A stretch of DNA of 46,163 bases, taken from contig NZ_LGUR01000250.1 of the NCBI RefSeq assembly GCF_001270495.1, positions 1 to 46,163 of the forward strand, read 5' to 3'. Below, piece by piece: positions 1 to 8,164 of this stretch. Position 1 is the first letter of the stretch. Each line of letters starts with the position of its first letter. The stretch comes from Streptomyces viridochromogenes (GTDB lineage Bacteria; Actinomycetota; Actinomycetes; Streptomycetales; Streptomycetaceae). The notes below the pieces were generated by a model. The model was not told where the DNA came from, made no database searches, and worked only from the letters and a program-made list of their open reading frames with translations. Made by a program: the position numbers and the translations under genes.

Positions 1-1
1 G

Positions 2-199
2 ACCCTGCGCGACCTCGAAACCGGTGGACTGATCACCCGCACCGTGCACACCAGCCGCCCACCGACGGTGCTGTACGACCTGACCGACCTCGCCCGCGGT
101 GCCACCACCGCACTGCAACACCTGCAGAACTGGGCTGAAGAACACACCAGCGACTACGACCACTACCGGCGCACCCACACCATTGACCCGAAGCCCTGA
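2..199 (+). CDS. HxlR-family transcriptional regulator, C-terminal part (cut by window edge)
   Basis: The frame is open from the first base to a TGA at 197-199 and gives 65 residues. It contains the pattern TLRDLETGGLITRTVH followed by PPTVLYDLTDLARG and a helix ending in NWAEEH, which is the typical wing and C-terminal dimerisation helix of HxlR winged-helix regulators. These are small DNA-binding repressors or activators that often sense redox or electrophile stress. The N-terminal half, including the recognition helix and any sensing cysteine, is outside the window, so the target cannot be inferred. Confidence 0.8.
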   Translation, partial: TLRDLETGGLITRTVHTSRPPTVLYDLTDLARGATTALQHLQNWAEEHTSDYDHYRRTHTIDPKP

Positions 200-475
200 C
201 AAGGCAGGCTCGGTGCACACGTCACCGTGCTTCCGCCGTCTGAGTCAGCGCCCTGACCAGCATGAACTGCGTGCGGAGCTCAGGACTCGACAACGGCTCG
301 CCGTCACTCACGGTAGGCGCACACGGCTTCCGCACGGCAGGTCGCCGCCGATGGCGGGATCGTGGGTGGTCTGCGTGCGGGTCACCGGGGAACTCGGGGA
401 CAAGGGGCGGTCGAAGCCGCACGGTACGTCTTCAGCGTGTATCCCATGCGCTGACGCGACCGGCGTGCGGTTCCG
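200..475. other. intergenic stretch, no gene recognised
   Basis: Between the HxlR stop and the MmyB-like remnant several overlapping short frames are open, but none has a good ribosome binding site or a recognisable protein. It probably belongs to the same degraded accessory segment. Confidence 0.4.
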
Positions 476-900
476 TCAGGCGGACGGGGTCGACGTGTCC
501 GCGCCGGCCCGCGTGGCGTCCGCACCCCAGCTCGCGAGCAGCCGCAGGGCCTCCGCGGACGGCGATCCCGGCTCCGCGTGATGCGTGATCAGGGCCTGGT
601 CGCTGTATCGGCCAGGAGGAAGGTCTCGAAGGACAGGGTGAGGTCGCCGACGAGGGGATGCCGCATGTTTTTGGTGCCGTTGCCCTTCGCCTTCACGTCA
701 TGGGCGGCCCACAACCGGCGGAACTCCGGGCTCTTGACGGAGAGTTCGCCCACCAGGGCTGACAGTTGCGGGTCGTCCGGATGGCGGCCCGCGTCCATGC
801 ACAGGTAGCCGACCACGTCCGACGCCTTCTGCTCCCAGTCCACTTCCGCTCGCACCTGAAGCAGTTCCCGCCTTGCCAGTCGAACCTGCTCCACAGCTCG
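476..900 (-). pseudogene. MmyB-type XRE regulator, C-terminal fragment with frameshift
   Basis: On the minus strand, residues such as AGRHPDDPQLSALVGELS, FRRLWAAHDV, GNGTKNMRHPLVGDLTLS and FETFLLADTAT match the MmyB-like ligand-binding domain found C-terminal to an XRE helix-turn-helix in actinomycete regulators. The frame then shifts: the expected continuation (DQALITHHAEPGSPS, AEALRLLASWG) is read in another frame and stops at 478-476. The lesion lies near 593-602, where one base (or four) appears to be missing. The N-terminal DNA-binding domain is absent; similarity begins near 840, just downstream of the ATPase-like gene, so the fragment was probably joined there by a deletion. Confidence 0.7.
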
Positions 901-907
901 GCGGGCT

Positions 908-1570
908 TCAGTCCCATTCCGGCCCCTCCTCCGCGAGGTGAGGCAGAGGGTTTCCGCCGACCAGGGGCACGAAGCGCACCGGACGGGCATGCCAGACGAA
1001 CTTGTACGGGCCGGCCGAGGGGGGCAGCGTGAACTCCTCGCCGTTCTTCAGGGCTTCGGCGGGCTCGTGCCATCCGTCGGACAGCCAGTCCCAGACGTAG
1101 CCAACCACCGACGCGTCGATGGCCGAGGCGATGACGCGCATCTGGATACGAGCCCAGCGGATCGCGCGGTCCGGCGTGGACATGGCCGCGAGCGAGAGCT
1201 GCTGGCCGTCCTCCTGGCGCCACTCGCACCAGAACCCCGGCCTGGGCACCACCGGTTCCGGTACGGCGATGGTGCACCACGTGAGGGTGCCCTCCTCGCT
1301 GGTCCCCCAGTCCTCGGCGAGGGCTTCGACGATCAGCATGCCGCGACCGCTCTCCTCGTCGGCGCCCGGTCTCTTCACCTGCGGCCGGTCCGGAGTTCCG
1401 TCAGCCACCTCGATGCGGACCTCGCCCCGCCAGTACGAGACGGAGAAGCTGACGTCCTCCGTCTCGCCGTACCGGATGGCGTTGGTGGCCAACTCGCTGA
1501 TGAGCAGGTTGGCTGTGTCGATGCAGGAGCACGAGATCGACCTCGACGCCGGCCTCATCACGCCCGCCAA
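908..1570 (-). CDS. anti-sigma-like ATP-binding protein, 5'-truncated (probably non-functional)
   Basis: From about residue 19 the protein reads TANLLISELATNAIRYG, then VRIEVADGTPDRPQV and ESGRGMLIVEALAEDWG: the N, G1 and G2 boxes of a GHKL/HATPase domain of the RsbW-like kind abundant in Streptomyces. A roughly 100-residue C-terminal extension of unknown role follows (FWCEWRQEDGQQLSLAAM onward). The first 18 or so residues do not resemble the family and are read from DNA whose opposite strand encodes an integrase remnant; the junction is near 1525. The normal first helices of the ATPase domain are therefore missing. Such proteins usually bind anti-anti-sigma factors or act with XRE regulators. 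The MmyB fragment downstream may be its former partner. Confidence 0.65.
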   Translation of the reverse strand: MAGVMRPASRSISCSCIDTANLLISELATNAIRYGETEDVSFSVSYWRGEVRIEVADGTPDRPQVKRPGADEESGRGMLIVEALAEDWGTSEEGTLTWCTIAVPEPVVPRPGFWCEWRQEDGQQLSLAAMSTPDRAIRWARIQMRVIASAIDASVVGYVWDWLSDGWHEPAEALKNGEEFTLPPSAGPYKFVWHARPVRFVPLVGGNPLPHLAEEGPEWD

Positions 1571-2047
1571 AGAGATCGTGGTGGACGGCTGGGACCCTTA
1601 CGAGTCGGAGCCCAAGACGGACGGCAGCGCGAACACGATCGCGCTCGACAGCACGACCATCTCCGAACTGCGCGACCACAAAGCCCGCCAGGAGAAGGAG
1701 CGCGCGGAGTGGGGCCAAGCCTGGCAGGACACCGGCAAGGTCTTCACGAAGGAAGACGGCTCGTGGCTCCACCCCGGGACGGTCCCGAGACCTTCCGCCG
1801 CATCCTCGCCACGACCGACCTGCCACCCATCACCCTGCGGGACCTACGCCCCACGCCGACGCTCACGCACTGAGGCGGCGGCGACATCCACACGGTGAAG
1901 GAGACGCTGCGGCACTCCACCATCACGCTGACCTCGGACACGTATACGAGCCTGCTCCCCGAGCTGGACCGTGAAATCGCCGAGAAGGCAGCGAAACTGG
2001 TCCCCCGGTCACGTCCGGCAGCCACTGATTCGCCTGCCCCAGAGTGA
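1525..2047 (+). pseudogene. tyrosine recombinase (phage/ICE-type integrase) C-terminal remnant
   Basis: The plus strand encodes EIDLDAGLITPAKEIVVDGW, TDGSANTIALDSTTISELR and KVFTKEDGSWLHPG, then, after a frameshift near 1780-1790, FRRILATTDLPPITLRDLR, an in-frame TGA at 1871-1873, and GGGDIHTVKETLRHSTITLT with SDTYTSLLPELDREIAEKA, ending at TGA 2045-2047. This is the catalytic domain of a tyrosine recombinase; the tyrosine of SDTYTSLL is the expected nucleophile. The motif usually written HDLRHG is damaged here (RDLRPT). The N-terminal half is missing, and the remnant meets a truncated ATPase gene head to head near 1525. It marks an old integrated element that has been deleted and mutated. 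Confidence 0.8.
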
Positions 2048-2079
2048 CTGAAGGCGCTAGTTGGTTCTGACCACGGTTG

Positions 2080-2530
2080 CCTAGTGAGCTGGTCGTGGCG
2101 ACCGCGGTGCACTCTCCGCACACCTTCGGCAGGGACTTCAGCGAGGTCAGGGTCTTGTCCACGTCGGCCGGCCGGTCGGCGACGACCTGGTGGTGCAGCT
2201 GGGCGTCGTTCCAGGTGTCGTCCAGGCCCGTCGAGGCGGTCACGCGGGCGTCCGCGCCGAAGAACTCCTCGGCGTACAGGGTGTCGAGCAGGCACTGACA
2301 GTCGGGTGCGTTGGCGGTCGCCTTGAGCAGCCCGTCCCGCCAGGTGGCGGCGCCCTCGGTGGCGGCCCAGGGCTCACCGAGGTCGGCGTCGGTGGTCGGG
2401 GATGCCTTGGGTTCCTTGGCGGGAGCGCCTTGTCCGTGGCGATCGCGGAGCAGGCGGTCGTAGCGAGGAACCCGGCGAGGAGAGGGCCGCTCACGTGTCC
2501 ACGGGAGCACCGCGAGGGAGGAGACACCAC
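2080..2530 (-). pseudogene. lipoprotein gene with frameshift
   Basis: The 5' part, from a GTG at 2530, encodes GPLLAGFLATTACSAIATDK, a signal peptide with a lipobox-like Cys. The 3' part, in a different frame, encodes EEFFGADARVTASTGLDDTW, NDAQLHHQVVADRPADVDKT and LTSLKSLPKVCGECTAVATT, which resembles small actinomycete lipoproteins with a sensor-like extracellular domain. The two parts join if one base is added or removed near 2420-2435. The reading frame also runs on without a natural stop into the integrase remnant, so the true 3' end may be lost as well. Function unknown. Confidence 0.55.
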
Positions 2531-2714
2531 CGCTCCGGGCTGTATGGGTTACGGGCGTTGGTGCCGGGGGTTGTTTCAGCCTTGGCGGGCTTCGGCGGCA
2601 GGCTTCGGCTGTGCGGACTGCTGGCGAAGGCGCCTCCAGGGGCAGGGAACCTCGCGCTGCGCGGGGGCGGTGACGGTTCGTCACGAGAGGCAGTACGCCT
2701 GTACCGATCCGGAT

Positions 2715-3605
2715 CAGTGAGCCTCTTCAGCGTTGCCGCTCCAGTGTGAGGATGGCCTTGGCGATTGACGTCATTCGATTCGGGCTGCATCGGGACCTGC
2801 GGAAGATGCGCCAGGACTTCAGGCGGGCAACGCCGCGCTCGACCGGCGCTCGTGCAGCGGCAAGTGCCCGGTTGAGGGTCTTTTCGGTGGGAGTGAGTTC
2901 CTGCAAGGGCTTGCGTTTGATGCCGGTGGTCAGCCACGGGCCAGCACCCTGGTAGGCGAGATCGGCCAGGATAGGAACGCCCTGGCGCTCACAGATGCGG
3001 ATGATCCGGTGGGTGCGAGCGGCGGTAAGGTCGTGAGTGCGGCCTGGCAGGGCGGGTGAGAGCCACAGCAGCCGGCCGCCGGGGTCGGTGACGACCTGCA
3101 CGTTCACGCCGTGGCGCCGGTGTTTCTGGGAGTAGTCGCCCCGTCCGTCGCCGACTCGGTCGCACTCGGCGAGCGTGCCGTCCAGCAGGACGAAGTCCGC
3201 GTCGCTCTCGAGCAGAACCTTGAGCAGACCCGGTGCTCGTTCGGCGAGCAGGTGGACGACCGCACTGGTGTAGGCGTGGGCGGTGGACTCGCAGATCCCG
3301 AACCCGGCAGCGATCTTCGCCAGGGTGGTGTGTTCGCGCAGGTACACCAGTGCCACCATCGCGCGCTGAGACGGGCGCAGCTTGCATCGGCGGTCGCCCT
3401 CACGGGTGACGATCAGCATGGTGACCCACTCCACGAGCGCATGCGGCAGGTCGAGTGCGGCAGGATGGATGACCAACGGGGCCCCCGAGCAATGTGGTTG
3501 AGACGTCAGACATCTCGATCAACAGCCCACAACAGCCCAGGGGCCTCGCTCGTTGCCCTTCGCTGGCCATCACCTGATCGATGGCCAACTCGAAGAAGCT
3601 CACTG
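2715..3605. mobile_element. IS5-type insertion sequence, about 891 bp, apparently complete
   Basis: The element carries one transposase gene on the minus strand. Its ends match as imperfect terminal inverted repeats: CAGTGAGCCTCTTC at 2715 and, on the other strand, CAGTGAGCTTCTTC ending at 3605. No obvious target duplication is visible (left flank GGAT, right flank CTTC). The right end contains a tandem copy of CAACAGCCCA (3520-3529 and 3530-3539). A second, truncated and inverted copy of the right end lies at 6066-6249. Confidence 0.75.
2727..3476 (-). CDS. IS5-family DDE transposase
   Basis: This 249-residue protein has a helix-turn-helix region ([20 protein letters not shown], about residues 52-71) and a DDE nuclease domain: first Asp in [15 protein letters not shown], second Asp in [14 protein letters not shown], and Glu in [18 protein letters not shown]. 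It catalyses cut-and-paste movement of the element at 2715-3605. The start is a TTG at 3476 giving [14 protein letters not shown], the N-terminus I recall for the family; an ATG at MLIVTREG is the alternative. Length is normal and the frame is intact, so it may be active. The second Asp is followed by Leu where I would expect Arg, which could weaken it. Confidence 0.85.
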   Translation of the reverse strand: MVIHPAALDLPHALVEWVTMLIVTREGDRRCKLRPSQRAMVALVYLREHTTLAKIAAGFGICESTAHAYTSAVVHLLAERAPGLLKVLLESDADFVLLDGTLAECDRVGDGRGDYSQKHRRHGVNVQVVTDPGGRLLWLSPALPGRTHDLTAARTHRIIRICERQGVPILADLAYQGAGPWLTTGIKRKPLQELTPTEKTLNRALAAARAPVERGVARLKSWRIFRRSRCSPNRMTSIAKAILTLERQR

Positions 3606-4154
3606 CTTCCCACAGGTCGCGCACCGACCACAGAACTCCGAGCAGCACCGCGCATATCGTCACGGGTGACGGAGTTCGTCGGGGGCGGGACGGCCCGTCG
3701 GTCGCGTGCCAGATCCGCACTGCGTCGCGAAGACGGTTCGCGCGAACCTAGTCGATTCCGAGCCGCCGGAAATCCCTCCGAAGTAACCCAAGTTCGCGTG
3801 CTGCACTGCGGTGCCGCTGCCTCTCAGCCTCTGGGCCCGAGTCTCGTACGGTCCAAGTCACCAACGAATAATGCCAGCGGGAGCCCAGCGACATTTCCAC
3901 AGCGCTGTGGGTGACAGTCTCAACTTCGCACCCTGATCGCCGAACTCAATGCGACCGGCGAACTCGGCTGGTCCCGCGCATGCACGGCAGCGGCCCCCGC
4001 CCCTTCCGTCAGGACAGCTCGCCGAGGGAAGCGCTTACTCCGGGTGGGCGCATCCAGTGAAGACTCCAGGGATGTAGCGCGTCCTGGTGGTTCCTCCGTG
4101 GCCGCACGCGTTTCGATCCTCGCACCACGTCATCCTGGAAGGGGAGTCACGTCC
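3606..4154. other. intergenic region between the IS and the PKD-protein gene
   Basis: About 550 bases without a convincing gene. On the minus strand a short frame around 3600-3720 encodes MRIWHATDGPSRPRR and a hydrophobic stretch (TICAVLLGVLWSVRDLW) but runs into the IS end, so it may be the 5' stump of a gene broken by the IS. A perfect 14-base palindrome, CGTCACGGGTGACG, lies at 3658-3671. The promoter of the gene at 4155 should be in the distal part. Confidence 0.4.
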
Positions 4155-6068
4155 ATGCGAAGACGAATACTGCGAACGCTGGTCACGCTCTGCACGGCAC
4201 TCGGCCTGCTGGCCCTGCCGACAGGCCTGACCTCCACGGCTCACGCGGCGACGTCGGAGGACGTCGTACGCAATGAGGAGGGGCACTTCCTGGCCAAGGC
4301 GGAGTTCAACTCGGGGCTGCACTACTACCACGAGAACGGTAAGCCGGGCCCTGGAGTCAACTCCTTTCAGGTCCTGGATCGTTGCGGAGACGGTCTGATC
4401 CCCAAAGTGACCTGGACGCAAGGCACGACGACCCGCGTCGCGACCTTGACGGACGAGTGCCTGTTACCCGGATTCCCGTTCCGCTCCCATACGGTGAAGA
4501 CAGGCTACGCCCCGGAAGTGATGGAAAAGACGACCTGGTACGTGTCCCTGGTGGACGCGAACGGGGAACTGAAGTATGCCGGGGACGCGTTTCTTGAGGA
4601 CTGGTTGGGTTCGTACTCCCACGACACCGAGTCGGAGTTCTTCGTTCACTCCAGCGTCTACCGGGACGAGTTCGGCGACACAGGCCGGGACACTGTCATC
4701 GCATCCCTCGTTCCGACCACGGAGGCGTACGGACGCGTCGGCTCGGTGAACGAAGTCTGGGACGAGCTGCTGGAACGCACTCCGCTGCCTCCCGGCATCA
4801 CCGCGGACCAGAACGAGTCGATGCTCAAGCAGCTGGCGTGCCACCTCCTGTACGCCATACCGGGGAAGACGGGCGGCCCCACATGGGATCTGGAGGCGGA
4901 GCACCCGAATATTCCGTGGGAGGAAGTTCTGGATCCGGTCGAGGTCAGGAACCATGAGTGTAACTGGGGCTTCATAGGGGACCGGTTGCCCACCATTCCA
5001 CCCGTGAACGGCGATCCGGACGACGCGGCCCCGATGGTTCACGCGGGGCGTGATGTCTCGGGGAACGAGGGCTCGGAGGTGAGACTCGACGGGGCCGCCT
5101 CCGACGACAGTGGCCGGCCGGCGACCGAGTGGTCGTACACGGTGGGCGACGACGTGGATGCGGGAACCACCTGCGCCTTCACAGACAAGACGAGTGTGGA
5201 CACCGCATTCACCTGTACCGACGACGGTACGTTCACCGTCACGCTGACCGCTGACGACGGCGTGAACCGTCCGGTCAGCGACAGCGCCCGGGTCACCGTG
5301 CGGAACGTCGCCCCCGCGCTCACCTTGAAGGGTCCTGAGAACTGGTCGGTGCACCGGGTGGGAGGTGAGGTGGGCGTCCGGGCAACGTTCACCGATCCCG
5401 GCTCGAACGACACCCACACGTGCAAGGTCACCTGGGACGACGGCCAGGTGTCCACCTTCGATGCGAAGGACGGCGTCTGCGACGCCGGGCACGGCTTCGG
5501 CCGTGCCGGGATGAACACAATCAAGGTCGCGGTCGCCGACGACGACGGTGGCTCGGACGCCGAAGAGACGATGGTCGTGGTTTACGACCCGAGGGCCGGG
5601 CTGCTGACCGGACTCGGCAGCGTGGATGGGAGCGCCTTCACCGTGGCCAGCAAGTACGCCTCGGCGAGCTCTACCGTTCCTGCGGGAGCTGTCGTGCTCG
5701 ACGTCCCCACCCATGACGGACGTCTGAAGGTCGTCTCGACGAAGCTGGAGTGGCTGGTGATCACGCCGGACGGCAAGGCGGCGGTGAAGGGCGAATCAGT
5801 CGATCACGGCTTCCTCGGATACGCCCAGGCAGGCAAGTTCCGTGGAGTCGTCTGGCCGCTCTCCGCCGGGGACGTCCCACCGGAAAATCCGCTGTACGAC
5901 ACCAGCCCGGGGGCAAGCTGGGACCTCGATCGAGCCCAGCCGAAGGCGGTGACGGCCGGGGCCATGGTCATCGACTCGGGCTGGATTCCAGGCCTTCCGA
6001 AGCTCCCGGGCACCGGGGGCCTCCTGGACGACCTGCTGCCGAGGACCGGACTCGAACTCGGTCACTGA
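4155..6068 (+). CDS. secreted PKD-domain protein, 3' end supplied by an IS remnant
   Basis: The ATG at 4155 follows GGAAGGGGAG and begins a clear Sec signal peptide (RRR, then TLVTLCTALGLLALP, cleavage after AHA near residue 31), so it is preferred to the earlier in-frame start at 4044. The mature protein has an N-terminal region (about 32-280) with several Cys and a stretch KQLACHLLYAIPGKTGGPTW that faintly recalls DUF2599, two PKD/Ig-like domains (about 290-390 and 390-485, with DDGTFTVTLTADDG and VAVADDDGGSD), and a C-terminal region ending in GTGGLLDDLLPRTG. The stop codon TGA (6066-6068) is the first base triplet of IS-derived DNA, so a few original C-terminal residues may be lost. Likely an extracellular adhesion or substrate-binding protein; the following genes encode a protease-like protein and a lipoprotein. 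Confidence 0.75.
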   Translation: MRRRILRTLVTLCTALGLLALPTGLTSTAHAATSEDVVRNEEGHFLAKAEFNSGLHYYHENGKPGPGVNSFQVLDRCGDGLIPKVTWTQGTTTRVATLTDECLLPGFPFRSHTVKTGYAPEVMEKTTWYVSLVDANGELKYAGDAFLEDWLGSYSHDTESEFFVHSSVYRDEFGDTGRDTVIASLVPTTEAYGRVGSVNEVWDELLERTPLPPGITADQNESMLKQLACHLLYAIPGKTGGPTWDLEAEHPNIPWEEVLDPVEVRNHECNWGFIGDRLPTIPPVNGDPDDAAPMVHAGRDVSGNEGSEVRLDGAASDDSGRPATEWSYTVGDDVDAGTTCAFTDKTSVDTAFTCTDDGTFTVTLTADDGVNRPVSDSARVTVRNVAPALTLKGPENWSVHRVGGEVGVRATFTDPGSNDTHTCKVTWDDGQVSTFDAKDGVCDAGHGFGRAGMNTIKVAVADDDGGSDAEETMVVVYDPRAGLLTGLGSVDGSAFTVASKYASASSTVPAGAVVLDVPTHDGRLKVVSTKLEWLVITPDGKAAVKGESVDHGFLGYAQAGKFRGVVWPLSAGDVPPENPLYDTSPGASWDLDRAQPKAVTAGAMVIDSGWIPGLPKLPGTGGLLDDLLPRTGLELGH

Positions 6069-6249
6069 GCTTCTTCGAGTTGGCCATCGATCAGGTGATG
6101 GCCAGCGAAGGGCAACGAGCGAGGCCCCTGGGCTGTTGATCGAGATGTCTGACGTCTCAACCACAGATGTCTGACGTCTCAACCACATTGCTCGGGGGCC
6201 CCGTTGGTCATCCATCCTGCCGCACTCGACCTGCCGCATGCGCTCGTGG
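6066..6249. mobile_element. truncated IS right end, inverted relative to the IS at 2715-3605
   Basis: These 184 bases match, on the opposite strand, the right end of the intact IS (3447-3602), including the TIR core TGAGCTTCTTCG and the first 15 codons of the transposase. The copy breaks off at CTCGTGG (6249). It carries a 22-bp tandem duplication starting AGATGTCTGACGTC (6143-6164 and 6165-6186) that the intact IS has only once, and a single CAACAGCCCA unit where the IS has two. The rest of the element was deleted together with some flanking DNA. Confidence 0.8.
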
Positions 6250-6878
6250 CCGAGGCGGACGCGGCGAGCTCCCCCGGCGAGTGCCAGGACGGCGCCTACT
6301 CGACACTGGACCGGAAAGAGTACGGCATCTACAACTGGTACCTCGGGGACGGGGCCTATCCCGCGGGCATGACACGTCTTCAGGCGCTGGAGTACTTCGA
6401 AGGCTCCATCGGACGGATCACGGCCAGCACCAACAACTGTGGCCTGGCCGACCAAGTACCCGCCAAGAGCCACTACGCGGGCGCGACCACGTACGAAGCG
6501 GACATCAGTAACCACGGGACGTGCACCGCCCGGGACGGCAAGAGCACGTGGGACGCCGGTGACCTGGCCGCCGGGACCGTCGCCTCGACCTGCGCGCACA
6601 CATGGCCCAACCCGGCCGGCAAGAACGACCTCCGGGAAGCGGACGTGAGGTTCAACATCGCAGACTTCGACTTCACGAGGAATCCGACGAGCACCTGCAA
6701 CGGCCTGTACCACGATGTTCTCAACACGGGCACGCACGAGGCCGGTCATGTCTTCGGTCTGGGCCACGTGGGTTCCGGGCATTCGAATCTCACGATGTAC
6801 ACCAAGGCGGACCGCTGCGAAGTGAAGAAGAGGACACTCGGTAAGGGCGACGTCATGGGGCTTCGCAGCATCTACTAG
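6204..6878 (+). pseudogene. metzincin-like zinc protease gene fused to transposase N-terminus (5' end lost)
   Basis: The frame begins with a TTG inside the IS remnant, so the first 15 residues ([15 protein letters not shown]) are transposase. The rest (AEADAASSPGECQDG onward) is a protein with HEAGHVFGLGH at about 178-188, the HExxHxxGxxH zinc signature, followed by a Met-turn-like SNLTMYT near 198: the layout of matrixin/metzincin peptidases. Several Cys suggest an extracellular protein, but the signal peptide was replaced by IS sequence and no good ribosome binding site precedes the TTG. As it stands it is either silent or a cytoplasmic chimera. It ends 9 bases before the DUF6281 lipoprotein gene, so the two were probably co-transcribed. 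Confidence 0.7.
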
Positions 6879-6887
6879 GGAGACTCC

Positions 6888-7289
6888 ATGAGCTGGGTCG
6901 GACGACATGCGATTGCGGCGGGAATGGCGGCCGTGGCGTTCACCGCGGTCGGGTGTGGATCAGAAGGTTCAGAAGGTGCCGACGCGAATGGCGAGAGTCT
7001 GTGCGCGAGCGACGTCCTCTACGAAGGCCGCACGTACATAAAGCTCCCGGATGTCGAGTTCAAGGTCGGACAGAAACTCGGCACCGCCACGAGTCCGCCG
7101 TGCCGTGACACCAATGACCAAGCCGCCGAAGTGCCGGAGTCCTCGGAGAACGCCTATGCGGTGAGCGGCATTTCTCCGGACGTGGTCATAGCGATCGGGT
7201 CCTCTCCTGAACAGGCGGAGCCCTTCAGGGTCCTCCGCTCCGACAAGAAGATTCCGCCCGAGGTACAGGAGTTGATCGACGGATCGTGA
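6888..7289 (+). CDS. DUF6281-like lipoprotein
   Basis: A 133-residue protein starting at ATG 6888, with AGGGAGA just upstream. The N-terminus has a basic residue, a hydrophobic segment (AIAAGMAAVAFTAVGC) and a lipobox Cys at residue 23, so it should be anchored to the outer face of the membrane. The mature part holds SLCASDVLYEGRTYIKLPDV, FKVGQKLGTATSPPCRDTND and VSGISPDVVIAIG, a pattern I recognise from the Streptomyces DUF6281 family, whose function is not known. Two Cys may form a disulfide. It follows the broken metzincin gene by 9 bases and ends shortly before a strong terminator. Confidence 0.75.
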   Translation: MSWVGRHAIAAGMAAVAFTAVGCGSEGSEGADANGESLCASDVLYEGRTYIKLPDVEFKVGQKLGTATSPPCRDTNDQAAEVPESSENAYAVSGISPDVVIAIGSSPEQAEPFRVLRSDKKIPPEVQELIDGS

Positions 7290-7420
7290 GCCGAGGCGTG
7301 GAAAAGGGCTTCGCCCGGCCCGAGCCTCCCTGTTGCGGTTCCCCCATGAAGTGCGCCAAGCCGTCCTCCACGACGACGCCGGACCCTGTCCCGGCGCACT
7401 GACCGATGAGTTGATGCGAA

Positions 7421-7447
7421 GCCCCGGGGCGAGTGCCCCGGGGTTTT
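7421..7447. terminator. intrinsic terminator after the secreted-protein cluster
   Basis: A strong hairpin with arms CCCCGGGGC and GCCCCGGGG and a GAGT loop, followed by TTTTC. It ends the transcript carrying the DUF6281 gene. Confidence 0.85.
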
Positions 7448-7498
7448 CGTTGTGCGGCGGCGCTCGTCCCTCTCACCCGGACCGGAGAGGAACCCGCC

Positions 7499-8164
7499 AT
7501 GCATGACCACCGCCGCCTCGGCCGCGAGCTAGACCTGTTCGACACCGACCCACTGATGGGCGCGGGGCTGCCGTACTGGCTTGCCCGACGAGGCCGTCGT
7601 ACGGCACACCCTGGAGGAGTAGGTCCGTGAGGCCAAGCAGGCCGCAGGGTATCGGCATGTGTGCTCGCCCGTGCTCGACACACGGGAGCTGTACGAGATC
7701 TCGGGGGACTGGGGTCACTACAGCGAGGACATGTTCCCGCCCATGGAGTTGGGCAGCGAAGGGGTGGTCCTACGGCCCAGCCTCTGTCCGCCTCACGCTC
7801 TCATCTACCGCTCCCGGTCGCACAGTTATCGCGAACTGCCACTGAGGATGACCGAGTTGGGCGGCCGTACCGCTCAGAGCTGTCCGCTGTGCTCGGCGGC
7901 CTCACCCGCGTACGGGCCAATCAGCTCAACGGCGCGCATATCTTCTGCACCTTGGAGCAGGGCGTGGACGAGGCTCATGCCGCGCTCGACCTCATCCGCC
8001 GTGCCTACGCCGACCTCGGCATCCGGGCCGCCCGGTACCGGCTGTCGCTGCCCGGGGAGGGCAACAAGTACGTGGCGGATCCGTACCTGTGAAGGCGGGC
8101 CACCGCGCTGCTGGAGGAGGTGCTGGACGGGGTGGAGTACGAGGCCGAAGAGGGTGAGGCCGTC
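7499..8164 (+). pseudogene. second threonyl-tRNA synthetase (ThrRS) gene, multiply broken
   Basis: An ATG at 7499 with GGAGAGG eight bases upstream opens [20 protein letters not shown], the start of the ThrRS catalytic core without the TGS and editing domains. The core continues in shifting frames: [65 protein letters not shown] (motif 2 region), then YRSELSAVLGGLTRVRA and GAHIFCTLEQ. Lesions: an extra base near 7581, a TAG at 7620-7622, a missing base near 7870 and a TGA at 8090-8092 where Trp is expected. Similarity stops near 8164, so the 3' half with motif 3 and the anticodon-binding domain is gone. ThrRS charges tRNA-Thr; extra short copies in Streptomyces can confer resistance to ThrRS inhibitors such as borrelidin. 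This one cannot function. Confidence 0.85.

Noticed and set aside
3400..3720. Minus-strand frame next to the IS as a gene
   Set aside because: It starts outside and ends inside the IS; only the first 40 or so codons could be real and they match nothing I know. Noted as a possible stump only.
6046..6062. Possible att site: GGACTCGAACTCGGTC resembling part of the tRNA-Lys 3' region
   Set aside because: Only about 11 of 16 bases agree, the match is in the coding end of the PKD gene and it is not at an element border; likely chance.
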